Positions 1 through 7,384 of a stretch of 64,000 nucleotides of DNA are shown piece after piece. The position numbers were made by a program, and so were the translations under genes. This DNA comes from an uncultured Bacteroidales bacterium (GTDB lineage: Bacteria > Bacteroidota > Bacteroidia > Bacteroidales > UBA932). Location of the stretch: positions 62,001 to 126,000 of the forward strand of contig CALUQB010000003.1 in assembly GCA_944322815.1 (NCBI GenBank), read 5' to 3'. Below the pieces are notes generated by a model, which was not told the DNA's origin, did no database searches, and worked only from the letters and a program-made list of their open reading frames with translations. The stretch's first letter is position 1, and each line of letters starts with the position of its first letter.

Positions 1-564
1 CCAGTTCTTCGTGCCTGAAATCGGACATACGATCTCGCAGTCAATGATGATCTGCCTGAGTTCGGCAAGGTCGTTCGCATTCAGGGCATCCGCCATCCTC
101 TTCTTGACCTCGTCTATCTTCGTCTGATTACGGAGCACATTAGGATTCGTTTCACGGAACTTAGCCTCGTCGAAAGCCTCTCCGAATTTCTTTCTGGCTT
201 TCTCGACTTCCTTGTTAATCTTCTCCTCCAGTTTGGCTATGTAATCTTCGATCAGGACATCTGCCCTGTATCTTTTCTTCGAATCCTTGTTGTCGATCAG
301 AGGGTCATTGAAAGCTCCCACATGACCTGAAGCCTCCCATATTTTAGGGTGCATGAAGATACATGAATCTATACCCACGATATTCTCGTGAAGTCTCACC
401 ATAGCCTCCCACCAATATCTCTTGATATTGTTCTTCAGCTCCACACCCATCTGGCCGTAATCGTAAACGGCGGCAAGACCGTCATAAATCTCGCTGGAAG
501 GAAATATGAAACCATATTCCTTGCAATGAGCGACCAGTGTCTTGAAAAGTTCGTCCTGAGTCAT
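1..564 (-). CDS. glyS: Glycyl-tRNA synthetase, N-terminal part (runs off the window)
   Basis: This is the first 188 codons of a class II, single-chain (alpha2-type) glycyl-tRNA synthetase, which charges tRNA-Gly in the cytoplasm. The frame is open to the left edge of the window, so the rest of the gene lies outside. The N-terminal signature is clear: a FIFPSSEIYDG start region followed by DYGQMGVELKNNI and a WWEAMV stretch, the order seen in eukaryotic/bacterial dimeric GlyRS, and then a long charged helical insert and CPISGTKNW at the edge. The ATG at 562-564 is the only sensible start because the family signature begins about 15 residues after it. A TAnnTTTG box at 698-705 would give a leader of about 127 nt (see the leader entry). 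No sign of damage in the visible part. Confidence 0.93.
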   Translation of the reverse strand, partial: MTQDELFKTLVAHCKEYGFIFPSSEIYDGLAAVYDYGQMGVELKNNIKRYWWEAMVRLHENIVGIDSCIFMHPKIWEASGHVGAFNDPLIDNKDSKKRYRADVLIEDYIAKLEEKINKEVEKARKKFGEAFDEAKFRETNPNVLRNQTKIDEVKKRMADALNANDLAELRQIIIDCEIVCPISGTKNW

Positions 565-691
565 AATTTCTATATTTTAACAATTAATTTCCATTTATCC
601 GCCTTACGGCAATGTCGTTACCCCAACAATACTTCCCGAGGTTTTTCCACCCTGCCTGAAGGCAATGCCGGATTGTCTGTAATCGGCAGAC
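565..691 (-). promoter_or_regulatory. Structured 5' leader of glyS
   Basis: Between the predicted transcription start (about 691) and the glyS ATG there are about 127 nt without a gene. On the minus strand it contains two small hairpins sharing an ATTGCC-tetraloop-GGC core (around 606-620 and 655-670). This could be a regulatory leader of the synthetase, but no known riboswitch or T-box was recognised. The exact fold was not computed. Confidence 0.3.
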
Positions 692-697
692 ATCCTG

Positions 698-705
698 CAA
701 AAATA
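698..705 (-). promoter_or_regulatory. Bacteroidota -7 box for glyS
   Basis: TATTTTTG on the minus strand matches the TAnnTTTG -7 consensus exactly. Transcription would start near 691. No clear -33 TTTG was found at the usual 19-21 bp spacing. Confidence 0.5.
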
Positions 706-763
706 GCAATATTCTTCCAATAATCACACGGTACATTCCGGTGAAAATCACCGTGAAATAGAA

Positions 764-1222
764 CTACTCCTGCATAATTTCCGACAATGGAACCATGACA
801 AAATCTCTCTCCCGCATCAGCGGATGAGGTATTTTCAAGTCAGACTCGTCCACGTGCCAGTCACCGATGAGCAGAATATCTATATCTATGATTCTGGAAT
901 GATAAATTCTGCTGCCATCCGGAGCATATTCAGGAACACCCGTACGGCCCATCTTCCGTTCTATATCCTTGCAGACATACAGAATATGCCTGGAAAATTC
1001 CTGTCTTGATGTTCCACGAGGAACAGGGAGTGTATACTTGACGGCAGCATTCATAAATCTGTCCTGACTCTCGAATCCCCACGGTTCAGTTTCATGCAAG
1101 CCTGACAATGCTGAATAATGAGTTCCGAAAGACTCATCGAGAAAAGCCAGGGCTTTCTGCAGATTCTCCTCCCTGTCTCCGAGATTGGTTCCAAGTCCGA
1201 GATATACGTCTACTGTCTCCAT
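764..1222 (-). CDS. folK: 2-amino-4-hydroxy-6-hydroxymethyldihydropteridine pyrophosphokinase
   Basis: HPPK transfers pyrophosphate from ATP to 6-hydroxymethyl-dihydropterin in folate synthesis. The protein opens with VYLGLGTNLGDREENL, the family's N-terminal pterin-binding motif, and carries RIIDIDILLIGD (the DID ATP/Mg motif), then LKIPHPLMRERDFVMVPL. I place the start at the ATG at 1220-1222 (METVDVYLG, 152 residues), 7 bp after the end of the upstream gene; an ATG nine codons earlier would overlap that gene by 20 bp. It is last in a sufS-sufE-sufT-like-folK run. The bases 1010-1025 are a one-mismatch parS-like palindrome read here as VPRGT, residues not typical of FolK. thyA and folA at 43-45 kb serve the same cofactor pathway. 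Confidence 0.93.
   Translation of the reverse strand: METVDVYLGLGTNLGDREENLQKALAFLDESFGTHYSALSGLHETEPWGFESQDRFMNAAVKYTLPVPRGTSRQEFSRHILYVCKDIERKMGRTGVPEYAPDGSRIYHSRIIDIDILLIGDWHVDESDLKIPHPLMRERDFVMVPLSEIMQE
1010..1025. other. parS-like palindrome with one mismatch, inside folK
   Basis: TGTTCCACGAGGAACA differs at one central base from the palindrome TGTTCCACGTGGAACA, the form of parS used in several bacteria for ParB loading. Two perfect 14-bp cores lie 3 kb away in and beside mnmG, which makes this copy more believable than it would be alone. Binding by ParB is not shown. Confidence 0.45.
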
Positions 1223-1229
1223 CAGCGGA

Positions 1230-1589
1230 TCAGTCAAGACCAAGCTCAACCAAAGCCTCTTCGGACATCCGGCTCTTGTCCCACACCGGTTCGAAAACCA
1301 GGTCTACCTTCACGCTCACCACTCCAGGAACGTCCTCCACTGCAGCCTTTACCGTATCCACTACGAAATCAGCCATCGGACAATTGGGTGCCGTGAGTGT
1401 CATCTGGATATAGACATTGTGATCATCATCGACCTTTAGTTCGTAAATCAGTCCCAGATCATAGACATTGACCGGAATTTCAGGATCATATACCTGCCTC
1501 AATGCCATTATGATATCTCTCTCAAGTGCCATTTTCTTCTCCTTATCTTCAGGTCCCTTTTTCTTTTTGAAAAAATCAAACATTTTCAT
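1230..1589 (-). CDS. DUF59/MIP18-family iron-sulfur assembly protein (SufT-like)
   Basis: A 119-residue protein of the DUF59 (MIP18/PaaD/SufT) family, whose members act in the maturation of iron-sulfur proteins. After a short lysine-rich N-terminus comes the family core: VYDPEIPVNVYDLGLIYELKV, the TLTAPNCPMAD segment with the conserved cysteine, and VVSVKVDLVFEPVW. It sits 4 bp from sufE and directly after sufS in one minus-strand operon, which supports a role in the SUF pathway. sufB, sufC and sufD are not in this window. The exact biochemical role of stand-alone DUF59 proteins is not settled, so the name is by family and context. Confidence 0.85.
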   Translation of the reverse strand: MKMFDFFKKKKGPEDKEKKMALERDIIMALRQVYDPEIPVNVYDLGLIYELKVDDDHNVYIQMTLTAPNCPMADFVVDTVKAAVEDVPGVVSVKVDLVFEPVWDKSRMSEEALVELGLD

Positions 1590-1593
1590 CTGG

Positions 1594-2031
1594 TCAAATA
1601 TTCCTTGCAGCTATCTCGCGTATCATCTGAATCATAGAAACAAGACCGTTCGCCCTGGTCGGTGAAAGATTTTCCTTCAATCCTATTTTCTCCACTACCG
1701 AGAAATCGGAAGACAATATCTCCTGCGGTGTCCTGCCTGAATAAATCCTGACCAGAAGCGAGATGATTCCCTTCGTAATGATGGCATCGCTGTCAGCATT
1801 GAAGAATATTTTTCCGTCTTCGACATTAAAATCTATCCATACTCTTGACTGACAACCTTTTACCAGCTTATCATCAGTTTTTCTGTCTTCAGGATACTCC
1901 TTCAGGGACTTGCCTAACTCTATGATATATTCATACTTGTCCAGCCAGTCATCGAAAATAGAAAATTCATCAACTATCTCGTTTTCAATATCTTGCAGTG
2001 ACTTTTCCTTTTCCATATCCATAAATGTCAT
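1594..2031 (-). CDS. sufE: SufE-like sulfur acceptor protein
   Basis: SufE takes the persulfide sulfur from the cysteine desulfurase SufS and passes it on for iron-sulfur cluster assembly in the cytoplasm. The 145-residue protein has the family layout: an N-terminal helical region (DDWLDKYEYIIELGK), the LVKGCQSRVW segment with the acceptor cysteine at about residue 60, and the C-terminal GLSPTRANGL-like stretch (here LSPTRANGLVSMIQMI). It lies 22 bp downstream of sufS and 4 bp upstream of the SufT-like gene, so the three are almost certainly co-transcribed. Met1, Met4 or Met6 could all start the protein; the difference is minor. Confidence 0.93.
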   Translation of the reverse strand: MTFMDMEKEKSLQDIENEIVDEFSIFDDWLDKYEYIIELGKSLKEYPEDRKTDDKLVKGCQSRVWIDFNVEDGKIFFNADSDAIITKGIISLLVRIYSGRTPQEILSSDFSVVEKIGLKENLSPTRANGLVSMIQMIREIAARNI

Positions 2032-2053
2032 TATCTGAATCCGCTCTCTGGCG

Positions 2054-3280
2054 TTATCTCAACATATTCACAGCCTTTTTCAGGGATTCCATAAAATACG
2101 CGGCTTCTTCCATCGTATTGTACGGAGCCAGCGATACCCTGAGCATTCCTGACACACCGAACCTGTCCATAAGAGGCTCCGCACACATCTGACCTGATCT
2201 GACAGCTATGCCCATCTTGTCCAGAATCAGTGCCAGGTCTTCATGATGCACACCGTCAATACAGAAAGAAAAGAGAGAAATCTTTTCATCCATATTCCCG
2301 GTCGTACCGAAAAGAGTGAGACCTTCGGTTTTCTGAAGTCCGGAATACAAAAAGTCCCTGATCTCATCAGCAGATTTCTTCAGCTCTTTGTCATCATTAA
2401 TCACAGATGCCAGTTCCAGAGCAGGCTTCAACGTAGCCATTCCTGTAAAGTTCTGCGTACCGGCTTCGAATTTCAGAGGCAGCGGAGCATAAGTGGTTCC
2501 GGAGAACTTCACTGTGCCTACCATCTCTCCCCCACCCATGAACGGTGGCATCTCATCCAGAATTTCCTTCTTTCCATAAAGCACTCCCGTACCAGGGGTT
2601 GCATAAACCTTATGACCGGAAAATACATAAAAATCGCAACCGATATTCTGCACATCGACTTTCGAATGTACTACACCCTGTGCTCCGTCCACGAGCACTT
2701 TCACTCCTTTAGAATGGCATATTTCCACTATCTTCTTTACCGGATTCACAAGTCCGAGTACATTCGAAATATGGGTTACAGCCAGAAGTCTTGTTTTCGG
2801 TGTGATGAGACTTTCCAGTTCATCCAGCTTCAGATGTCCTGAATCATCTACGGAAAGAACTTTGAGAACCGCATTTTTCCGCTCACACAGAAGCTGCCAC
2901 GGAATGATATCCGAATGATGCTCACATTCTGTCACTATGATTTCATCGCCTTCCCCCACGAATTTTTCTCCGAACGAATATGCCACCAGATTTACTGATG
3001 CTGTAGCTCCGGAAGTAAATACTATCTCTTCCCGTGAAGACGCATTGATGAAATCTTTCACATAAAGCCTTGCCTGTTCGTATGCTTCCGTAGCTTCATC
3101 AGCCATCCTGTGTACGGCACGATGAATATTCGCATTGGAATCCCTTGCAAGCTTATTCCACAGATCCAGGACGGACTGCGGTCTCTGGATAGTGGCAGCA
3201 TTGTCAAAGTATACGAGTTTTTTTCCGTATACTTTCCTGTCCAAAGCCGGAAATTCTTTTCTTAAATCTTCTGGACGCAT
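2054..3280 (-). CDS. sufS: Cysteine desulfurase, SufS/group II
   Basis: A PLP-dependent enzyme that converts cysteine to alanine and holds the sulfur as a persulfide for SufE. At 408 residues it has normal family length. Visible landmarks are YFDNAAT near residue 25, the HH pair at about 121-122, LVDGAQ around 197-201, the PLP lysine in SGHKVYATPGTG at about residue 224, and the active cysteine in SGQMCAEPL at about residue 366. The RSGQMCA loop form is the SufS (group II) rather than NifS/IscS type. It is the first gene of the operon running into sufE, the SufT-like gene and folK, and it is divergent from ruvA with a short shared promoter region. Confidence 0.95.
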   Translation of the reverse strand: MRPEDLRKEFPALDRKVYGKKLVYFDNAATIQRPQSVLDLWNKLARDSNANIHRAVHRMADEATEAYEQARLYVKDFINASSREEIVFTSGATASVNLVAYSFGEKFVGEGDEIIVTECEHHSDIIPWQLLCERKNAVLKVLSVDDSGHLKLDELESLITPKTRLLAVTHISNVLGLVNPVKKIVEICHSKGVKVLVDGAQGVVHSKVDVQNIGCDFYVFSGHKVYATPGTGVLYGKKEILDEMPPFMGGGEMVGTVKFSGTTYAPLPLKFEAGTQNFTGMATLKPALELASVINDDKELKKSADEIRDFLYSGLQKTEGLTLFGTTGNMDEKISLFSFCIDGVHHEDLALILDKMGIAVRSGQMCAEPLMDRFGVSGMLRVSLAPYNTMEEAAYFMESLKKAVNMLR

Positions 3281-3306
3281 AATGTCTACCTTTTATACGA
3301 AGCGCG

Positions 3307-3314
3307 CAAATTTA
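3307..3314 (-). promoter_or_regulatory. -7 box of the sufS operon
   Basis: TAAATTTG on the minus strand is an exact TAnnTTTG match, 27 bp in front of the sufS ATG, giving a short leader of about 20 nt. It lies back to back with the ruvA promoter. Confidence 0.55.
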
Positions 3315-3347
3315 ACAAAAGTAATTCGAAATTAGCCGGATTTATGA

Positions 3348-3355
3348 TATTTTTG
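3348..3355 (+). promoter_or_regulatory. -7 box of ruvA
   Basis: TATTTTTG on the plus strand matches TAnnTTTG exactly. The start of transcription would be near 3362, which rules out the in-frame upstream ATG at 3344 and supports the ATG at 3380 as the ruvA start. Confidence 0.55.
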
Positions 3356-3379
3356 CACAAGCACATAAGAAGATATTAT

Positions 3380-3967
3380 ATGATAGACTACATCAAAGGC
3401 AAAATCACGGAGCTGAATCCGTCAGAAATGACAGTGGAGACTTATGGAATCGGCTATAAGATTCTGATTTCCCTGCAGACTTTCTCGTCTTTTGAAAACA
3501 GAAACGAATGTACGGTATACATCCACCATTACATCAGGGAAGATGAAGAAATCTTCTATGGTTTCAGTACGAAAGATGAACGTGAACTGTTCAGGCTACT
3601 CATAGGAGTTTCAGGAATAGGAGCAGCTACGGCGAGAATGATGCTCTCTTCCCTGTCATCGGAAGAAATCAGGAATGCTATCATAGCGGAAGATATAGCA
3701 AGGATAAAATCCATAAAAGGTATCGGGGTAAAAAGCGCACAGAGACTTGTTCTGGAACTCAAGGATAAAATCGTCAAAGGAGCCGGCACTGATGTATCCG
3801 GACTCATGAACAAAACGGACAACGGAGTATCGGAAGAAGCTTCCACAGCCCTCGTTCTCCTCGGCTTTCCTAAAGCAGCAGTCCAGAAAGTACTCGGCAG
3901 CATAATAAAAGAAGAGCCGCAGATAGGCCTTGAAGACCTGATCAAAGCAGCTCTTAAAAAATTATAA
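3380..3967 (+). CDS. ruvA: Holliday junction branch-migration protein RuvA
   Basis: RuvA binds Holliday junctions and loads the RuvB motor (ruvB is at 12.9 kb, not adjacent). The 195-residue protein starts MIDYIKGKI, the usual RuvA beginning, followed by the OB-fold (VETYGIGYKI), two helix-hairpin-helix motifs (LLIGVSGIGAATARMML at about residues 70-90 and SIKGIGVKSAQRLVLEL at about 105-125), and domain III at the C-terminus (EASTALVLLGF). I chose the ATG at 3380 because the family starts here and because a -7 box at 3348-3355 overlaps the upstream ATG. It is one of only three plus-strand genes left of the candidate origin. It ends two bases before a perfect parS palindrome. Confidence 0.95.
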   Translation: MIDYIKGKITELNPSEMTVETYGIGYKILISLQTFSSFENRNECTVYIHHYIREDEEIFYGFSTKDERELFRLLIGVSGIGAATARMMLSSLSSEEIRNAIIAEDIARIKSIKGIGVKSAQRLVLELKDKIVKGAGTDVSGLMNKTDNGVSEEASTALVLLGFPKAAVQKVLGSIIKEEPQIGLEDLIKAALKKL

Positions 3968-3968
3968 A

Positions 3969-3982
3969 GTTCCACGTGGAAC
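3969..3982. other. Perfect parS-type palindrome between ruvA and mnmG
   Basis: GTTCCACGTGGAAC is a perfect 14-bp palindrome identical to the core of the parS site bound by ParB/Spo0J-type proteins. It lies in the 20-bp gap between the convergent ruvA and mnmG stops. The identity with the second copy extends to 24 bp (3965-3988 against 4501-4524). It could in principle also act as a small hairpin between convergent genes, but the second copy inside mnmG argues for a protein-binding site. Confidence 0.75.
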
Positions 3983-3987
3983 AATAT

Positions 3988-6096
3988 TCATCTTCCAAAA
4001 TACACCAGCAAAACCGATATATCCGCCGGGGAAACACCGGAAATCCTTGAAGCCTGAGCTATGGTCCTCGGCGAATATTTCTTCAATTTCTGCCTGCACT
4101 CAATAGACAGACTCTGCACTTTCTCGAAATCAAAATTTTCCGGTATCATGAGGTTTTCAAGACGCATTATCTTTTCTGCAATCTTTTTCTCTCTGTCTAT
4201 ATAACCTCTGTACTTGATGGAAATTTCCACTGACTCCAGAACCTCTTCCTTATAATTGTTCTTTATGGAATCTTCCATGAATTCAGACGATAGAGCCGAT
4301 ACAGGATACTCGGTATTGTTTTTCAAAATACAGATCGCATCCATGAAGGAATCGGAAGCACACCTGTCATCCTCTGCCAAAACGGAATTAACTTCATGAC
4401 AAGATAATGAATTCAGCAAGGCGGCATAACTCTCCCCTTCCCCTATGAAAGAGTCCAATTTAGGATCTAAGTCATTATCAAAATCTATAGAAGCTTTATC
4501 TAAAGTTCCACGTGGAACAATATTAATAATTTCCCTTAATTTCACCTGTGGCCTTGAAATCAGATCCGAATACCGTTTTCTGTTTTCTATTTCGGCAGAA
4601 GATACTGAAACAAGATATGGATTTACCAAATCCGGCCTGATACTGTTATTTTCGAAAAATTCAGTAAATCCGGAAACGGTATCATATTTCCTCATGGTAT
4701 AATCATATCGACTCTTATCCGCAAGTCCGAGTTCAAATCCGAGAGGAGTAAGACGCAAATCAGCATCATCCTGACGCAGGAGAATCCTGTACTCTGCCCT
4801 GGAAGTAAACATACGATACGGCTCATCAACCCCTTTTGTTATCAGATCATCTATCAGTACCCCTATATATGCCTGATCCCTTTTCAATATGAAAGGATCC
4901 TTGCCGGCACATTTGAGATGGGCATTGATACCAGCTACCAGTCCCTGCGCAGCTGCTTCCTCATATCCTGTAGTACCGTTCACCTGGCCTGCAAGGAAAA
5001 GATTCTCTATGGACTTAAGTTCAAGAGTAGGTTTAAGCTGGGTAGGATCAAAATAATCATATTCGACCGCATAAGCCGGCCGATATATTTTGGCTGTCTC
5101 AAGACCTTCTATCTGATGAAGAGCATCAAGCTGTACCTGCAGCGGGAGAGAAGATGAAAATCCCTGTAAATAATATTCATGGGAATTTCTTCCTTCAGGT
5201 TCGAGAAAAAGCTGATGCGAATCTTTTCCAGCAAATGTCCTGATTTTATCTTCAATACTCGGACAGTAGCGAGGACCTATTCCGGTAATCATCCCGGAAA
5301 ATAACGGAGAATCACTGAAGCCGGACCTGAGCGTTTCATGTACCTTCTCATTCGTGTGAACAATAAAACAAGGCATCTGCGGTGTTCCGTTCTGCGCCGT
5401 AGAAAGAAATGGAAGATAAGAAAACTTCTCCGGAGATTCATCACCGGTTTGCGGCAAAAGCCTGGATACGTCAACTGATGATATATCTATACGCGGCGGC
5501 GTACCAGTTTTCATCCTGCCGGTAACTATCCCCATCTCCACAAGCTGTGATGTAAGACCGTAGGATGACATCTCCCCTATCCTGCCACCGGCAAATCCAG
5601 TACGTCCTATGAAAAGCTTGCCGTCAAGAAAGGTTCCGGCAGTCAGGATAACTGTCTGAGAATTGAATATTGCGCCGGTAAGTGTACGACAGCCCGTAAT
5701 TCGCGAACCAGAAAAAAGAAAACTGACGGCAGTATCCTGATAAATATCTAATTTACAATTAGTTTCGAGCAATTTTCGCCAATTTTGGCTGTACACGTTC
5801 TTATCACATTGCGCACGAGGACTCCACATAGCCGGACCTTTGGACCTGTTCAGCATCCTGAACTGGAGGGTAGATGCGTCAGTCACTATTCCCATATATC
5901 CGCCCAATGCATCTATTTCTCTGACTATCTGCCCTTTAGCTATACCGCCAATGGCCGGATTACAGGACATCTGTCCGAACTTGTTCATATCCATGGATAT
6001 AAGAAGTACGGAAGAACCCATTCGCGAAGCAGCCATGGCAGCTTCACAGCCGGCATGGCCGCCGCCGATCACTATGACATCATAATATCTGTCCAT
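3988..6096 (-). CDS. mnmG: tRNA uridine-5-carboxymethylaminomethyl modification enzyme MnmG (GidA)
   Basis: MnmG is the FAD-binding partner of MnmE; together they modify wobble uridine 34 of certain tRNAs. Visible features are the N-terminal FAD motif [47 protein letters not shown]-like [21 protein letters not shown], and the C-terminal [18 protein letters not shown]. At 702 residues it is about 75 longer than the usual 620-630. The extra segment lies between RPQV (about residue 513) and [11 protein letters not shown] (about residue 623), where E. coli has about 27 residues and this protein about 108. A perfect parS palindrome encodes VPRGT at about residues 526-530, near the start of this segment. 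It is transcribed after ybeY with a 15-bp gap. The core is intact, so it is probably functional. Confidence 0.94.
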   Translation of the reverse strand: MDRYYDVIVIGGGHAGCEAAMAASRMGSSVLLISMDMNKFGQMSCNPAIGGIAKGQIVREIDALGGYMGIVTDASTLQFRMLNRSKGPAMWSPRAQCDKNVYSQNWRKLLETNCKLDIYQDTAVSFLFSGSRITGCRTLTGAIFNSQTVILTAGTFLDGKLFIGRTGFAGGRIGEMSSYGLTSQLVEMGIVTGRMKTGTPPRIDISSVDVSRLLPQTGDESPEKFSYLPFLSTAQNGTPQMPCFIVHTNEKVHETLRSGFSDSPLFSGMITGIGPRYCPSIEDKIRTFAGKDSHQLFLEPEGRNSHEYYLQGFSSSLPLQVQLDALHQIEGLETAKIYRPAYAVEYDYFDPTQLKPTLELKSIENLFLAGQVNGTTGYEEAAAQGLVAGINAHLKCAGKDPFILKRDQAYIGVLIDDLITKGVDEPYRMFTSRAEYRILLRQDDADLRLTPLGFELGLADKSRYDYTMRKYDTVSGFTEFFENNSIRPDLVNPYLVSVSSAEIENRKRYSDLISRPQVKLREIINIVPRGTLDKASIDFDNDLDPKLDSFIGEGESYAALLNSLSCHEVNSVLAEDDRCASDSFMDAICILKNNTEYPVSALSSEFMEDSIKNNYKEEVLESVEISIKYRGYIDREKKIAEKIMRLENLMIPENFDFEKVQSLSIECRQKLKKYSPRTIAQASRISGVSPADISVLLVYFGR
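4505..4518. other. Perfect parS-type palindrome inside mnmG
   Basis: A second exact GTTCCACGTGGAAC, 536 bp from the first, with identical flanks on both sides (24 bp in all). Being inside a coding sequence and still perfectly palindromic suggests selection on the DNA itself. In several bacteria parS sites occur in or near gidA/mnmG close to the origin. Confidence 0.75.
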
Positions 6097-6111
6097 TCTT
6101 CTACCCTATAA

Positions 6112-6531
6112 TCAAAGAAGATCGTACAATGATAGGTAATAATTTTCCTTAGAACGCATGGTCCTGATATCTTCATCCGTATGATCATCGTATCCTATAA
6201 GATGGAGGACTCCATGCACTATCACCCTGTGCAGTTCTTCTTCGAATTCGGTTTCGTACTCTATCGAATTTTCCCTGACAGAATCCACACTTATAAAAAG
6301 ATCACCGGATATTTTCTCGCCTTCCGAATAGTCGAACGTAATGATGTCCGTGAAATAATCGTGCTGAAGAAAACGCTGGTTAATGTCAAGAATATAATTG
6401 TCGGAACAGAAAATAACAGATAACGCCCCGAGAGAAAACACCTCACTCTCTGCAACAAGTTTAAGCCATTTTTTTATTTTAGTCTTATTCTTGAGCTTGA
6501 AATCCGTATCCTCGAAAAAATAAGTGACCAT
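6112..6531 (-). CDS. ybeY: Endoribonuclease/rRNA maturation factor YbeY
   Basis: YbeY is a zinc-dependent RNase involved in 16S rRNA 3' end processing and ribosome quality control. The 139-residue protein carries the family motif HGVLHLIGYDDH at about residues 106-117, with the metal-binding histidines H106 and H110 and a third one or more residues later than usual because of the extra Asp. FLQHDYFTDIITFDY and GDLFISVDSV are the other conserved blocks. It is the first gene of an operon with mnmG, 15 bp apart. The -7 box at 6554-6561 lies 23 bp in front of the ATG. Confidence 0.93.
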   Translation of the reverse strand: MVTYFFEDTDFKLKNKTKIKKWLKLVAESEVFSLGALSVIFCSDNYILDINQRFLQHDYFTDIITFDYSEGEKISGDLFISVDSVRENSIEYETEFEEELHRVIVHGVLHLIGYDDHTDEDIRTMRSKENYYLSLYDLL

Positions 6532-6553
6532 GATAAGGTAAAATTATTGCGCA

Positions 6554-6561
6554 CAAAATTA
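6554..6561 (-). promoter_or_regulatory. -7 box of ybeY-mnmG
   Basis: TAATTTTG on the minus strand matches TAnnTTTG. A divergent, weaker TAACTTTA (6583-6590, plus strand) could serve the tonB gene. Confidence 0.5.
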
Positions 6562-6624
6562 TGAAATAAAAATAATTATTCATAACTTTACCGCACTAAA
6601 ACCGATTATCTAAAAATTGCAATA

Positions 6625-7317
6625 ATGGAAATTAAAAAGACTGAGAAGGCCAATCTTGAAAACAAGAAACTTCTATTTCTGGAGATTGGATTGATCGTGG
6701 CTCTTGTTGCAGTATTCGTAGCATTCGAATGGCAGACTGAAGAGCAGCAGATCATCGAACTCGAAGACACTACACAGGTCATCGAGGTGGAAGAGGTGAT
6801 AGCTACACAGACTGAGACACCTCCACCACCACCATCAGCACCTAAAATGCCTGTACTTTCTGACCAGATCGATATCGTTGACGATGAAATAGTAGTCGAT
6901 GATAACCTCTTCCTTAATCTGGAAGATGACTCGAACATGGGTGTTGAAATTATGGACTATGTAGAAAGTGTCGAAGAGGAAGTCATCGAAGAAGAGGCTA
7001 TTCCTTTCCAGCTTGTAGAAGAGAAGCCGTCATTCATGGGCGGTGACGCCAACGAGTTTTCAAAATGGGTCAACCAGCGTCTTGTATATCCTGAGATAGC
7101 TAAGGAAAACGGAGTTCAGGGACGTGTCACACTGCAGTTCACTGTAGAGTCTGACGGAAGGGTGACCAATGTGAAAGTACTCCGTGGCGTGGACTCATCT
7201 CTTGACCAGGAAGCAGTGAGAGTAGTTTCCAGCTCACCAAGATGGACACCTGGAAAACAGAGGGACCGCGCAGTAAGGGTAACATACACCTTCCCTGTTA
7301 TATTCCAGCTCAGGTAA
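6625..7317 (+). CDS. TonB-family energy transducer
   Basis: TonB proteins pass energy from the ExbB-ExbD motor in the inner membrane to TonB-dependent outer-membrane receptors. The 230-residue protein has a short cytoplasmic N-terminus, one membrane segment at about residues 17-35, an acidic periplasmic linker with a proline run (TPPPPPSAP at about 70-80), and a C-terminal TonB domain at about 140-230 (KPSFMGGDANEFSKWVNQ, YPEIAKENGVQGRVTLQF, RWTPGKQRDRAVRVTYTFP). This is the usual Bacteroidota TonB layout. No exbB or exbD is adjacent, so it is monocistronic: it has its own upstream region and a terminator directly after it. Which receptor it serves cannot be told. Confidence 0.92.
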   Translation: MEIKKTEKANLENKKLLFLEIGLIVALVAVFVAFEWQTEEQQIIELEDTTQVIEVEEVIATQTETPPPPPSAPKMPVLSDQIDIVDDEIVVDDNLFLNLEDDSNMGVEIMDYVESVEEEVIEEEAIPFQLVEEKPSFMGGDANEFSKWVNQRLVYPEIAKENGVQGRVTLQFTVESDGRVTNVKVLRGVDSSLDQEAVRVVSSSPRWTPGKQRDRAVRVTYTFPVIFQLR

Positions 7318-7339
7318 ACTTTCTACTTACAGTTTAACA

Positions 7340-7374
7340 AAGGCTGTCCTAACCAAACAGGATAGCCTTTTTTT
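7340..7374 (+). terminator. Rho-independent terminator after the tonB gene
   Basis: Arms AAGGCTGTCCT (7340-7350) and AGGATAGCCTT (7359-7369) with one G-T pair, an 8-base loop and a T run through 7374. It ends the tonB transcript and separates it from hflX. Confidence 0.8.
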
Positions 7375-7384
7375 ATGAAATGAT

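Noticed and set aside
388..723. Plus-strand frame at the window start
   Set aside because: Antisense to glyS and its leader; no motif.
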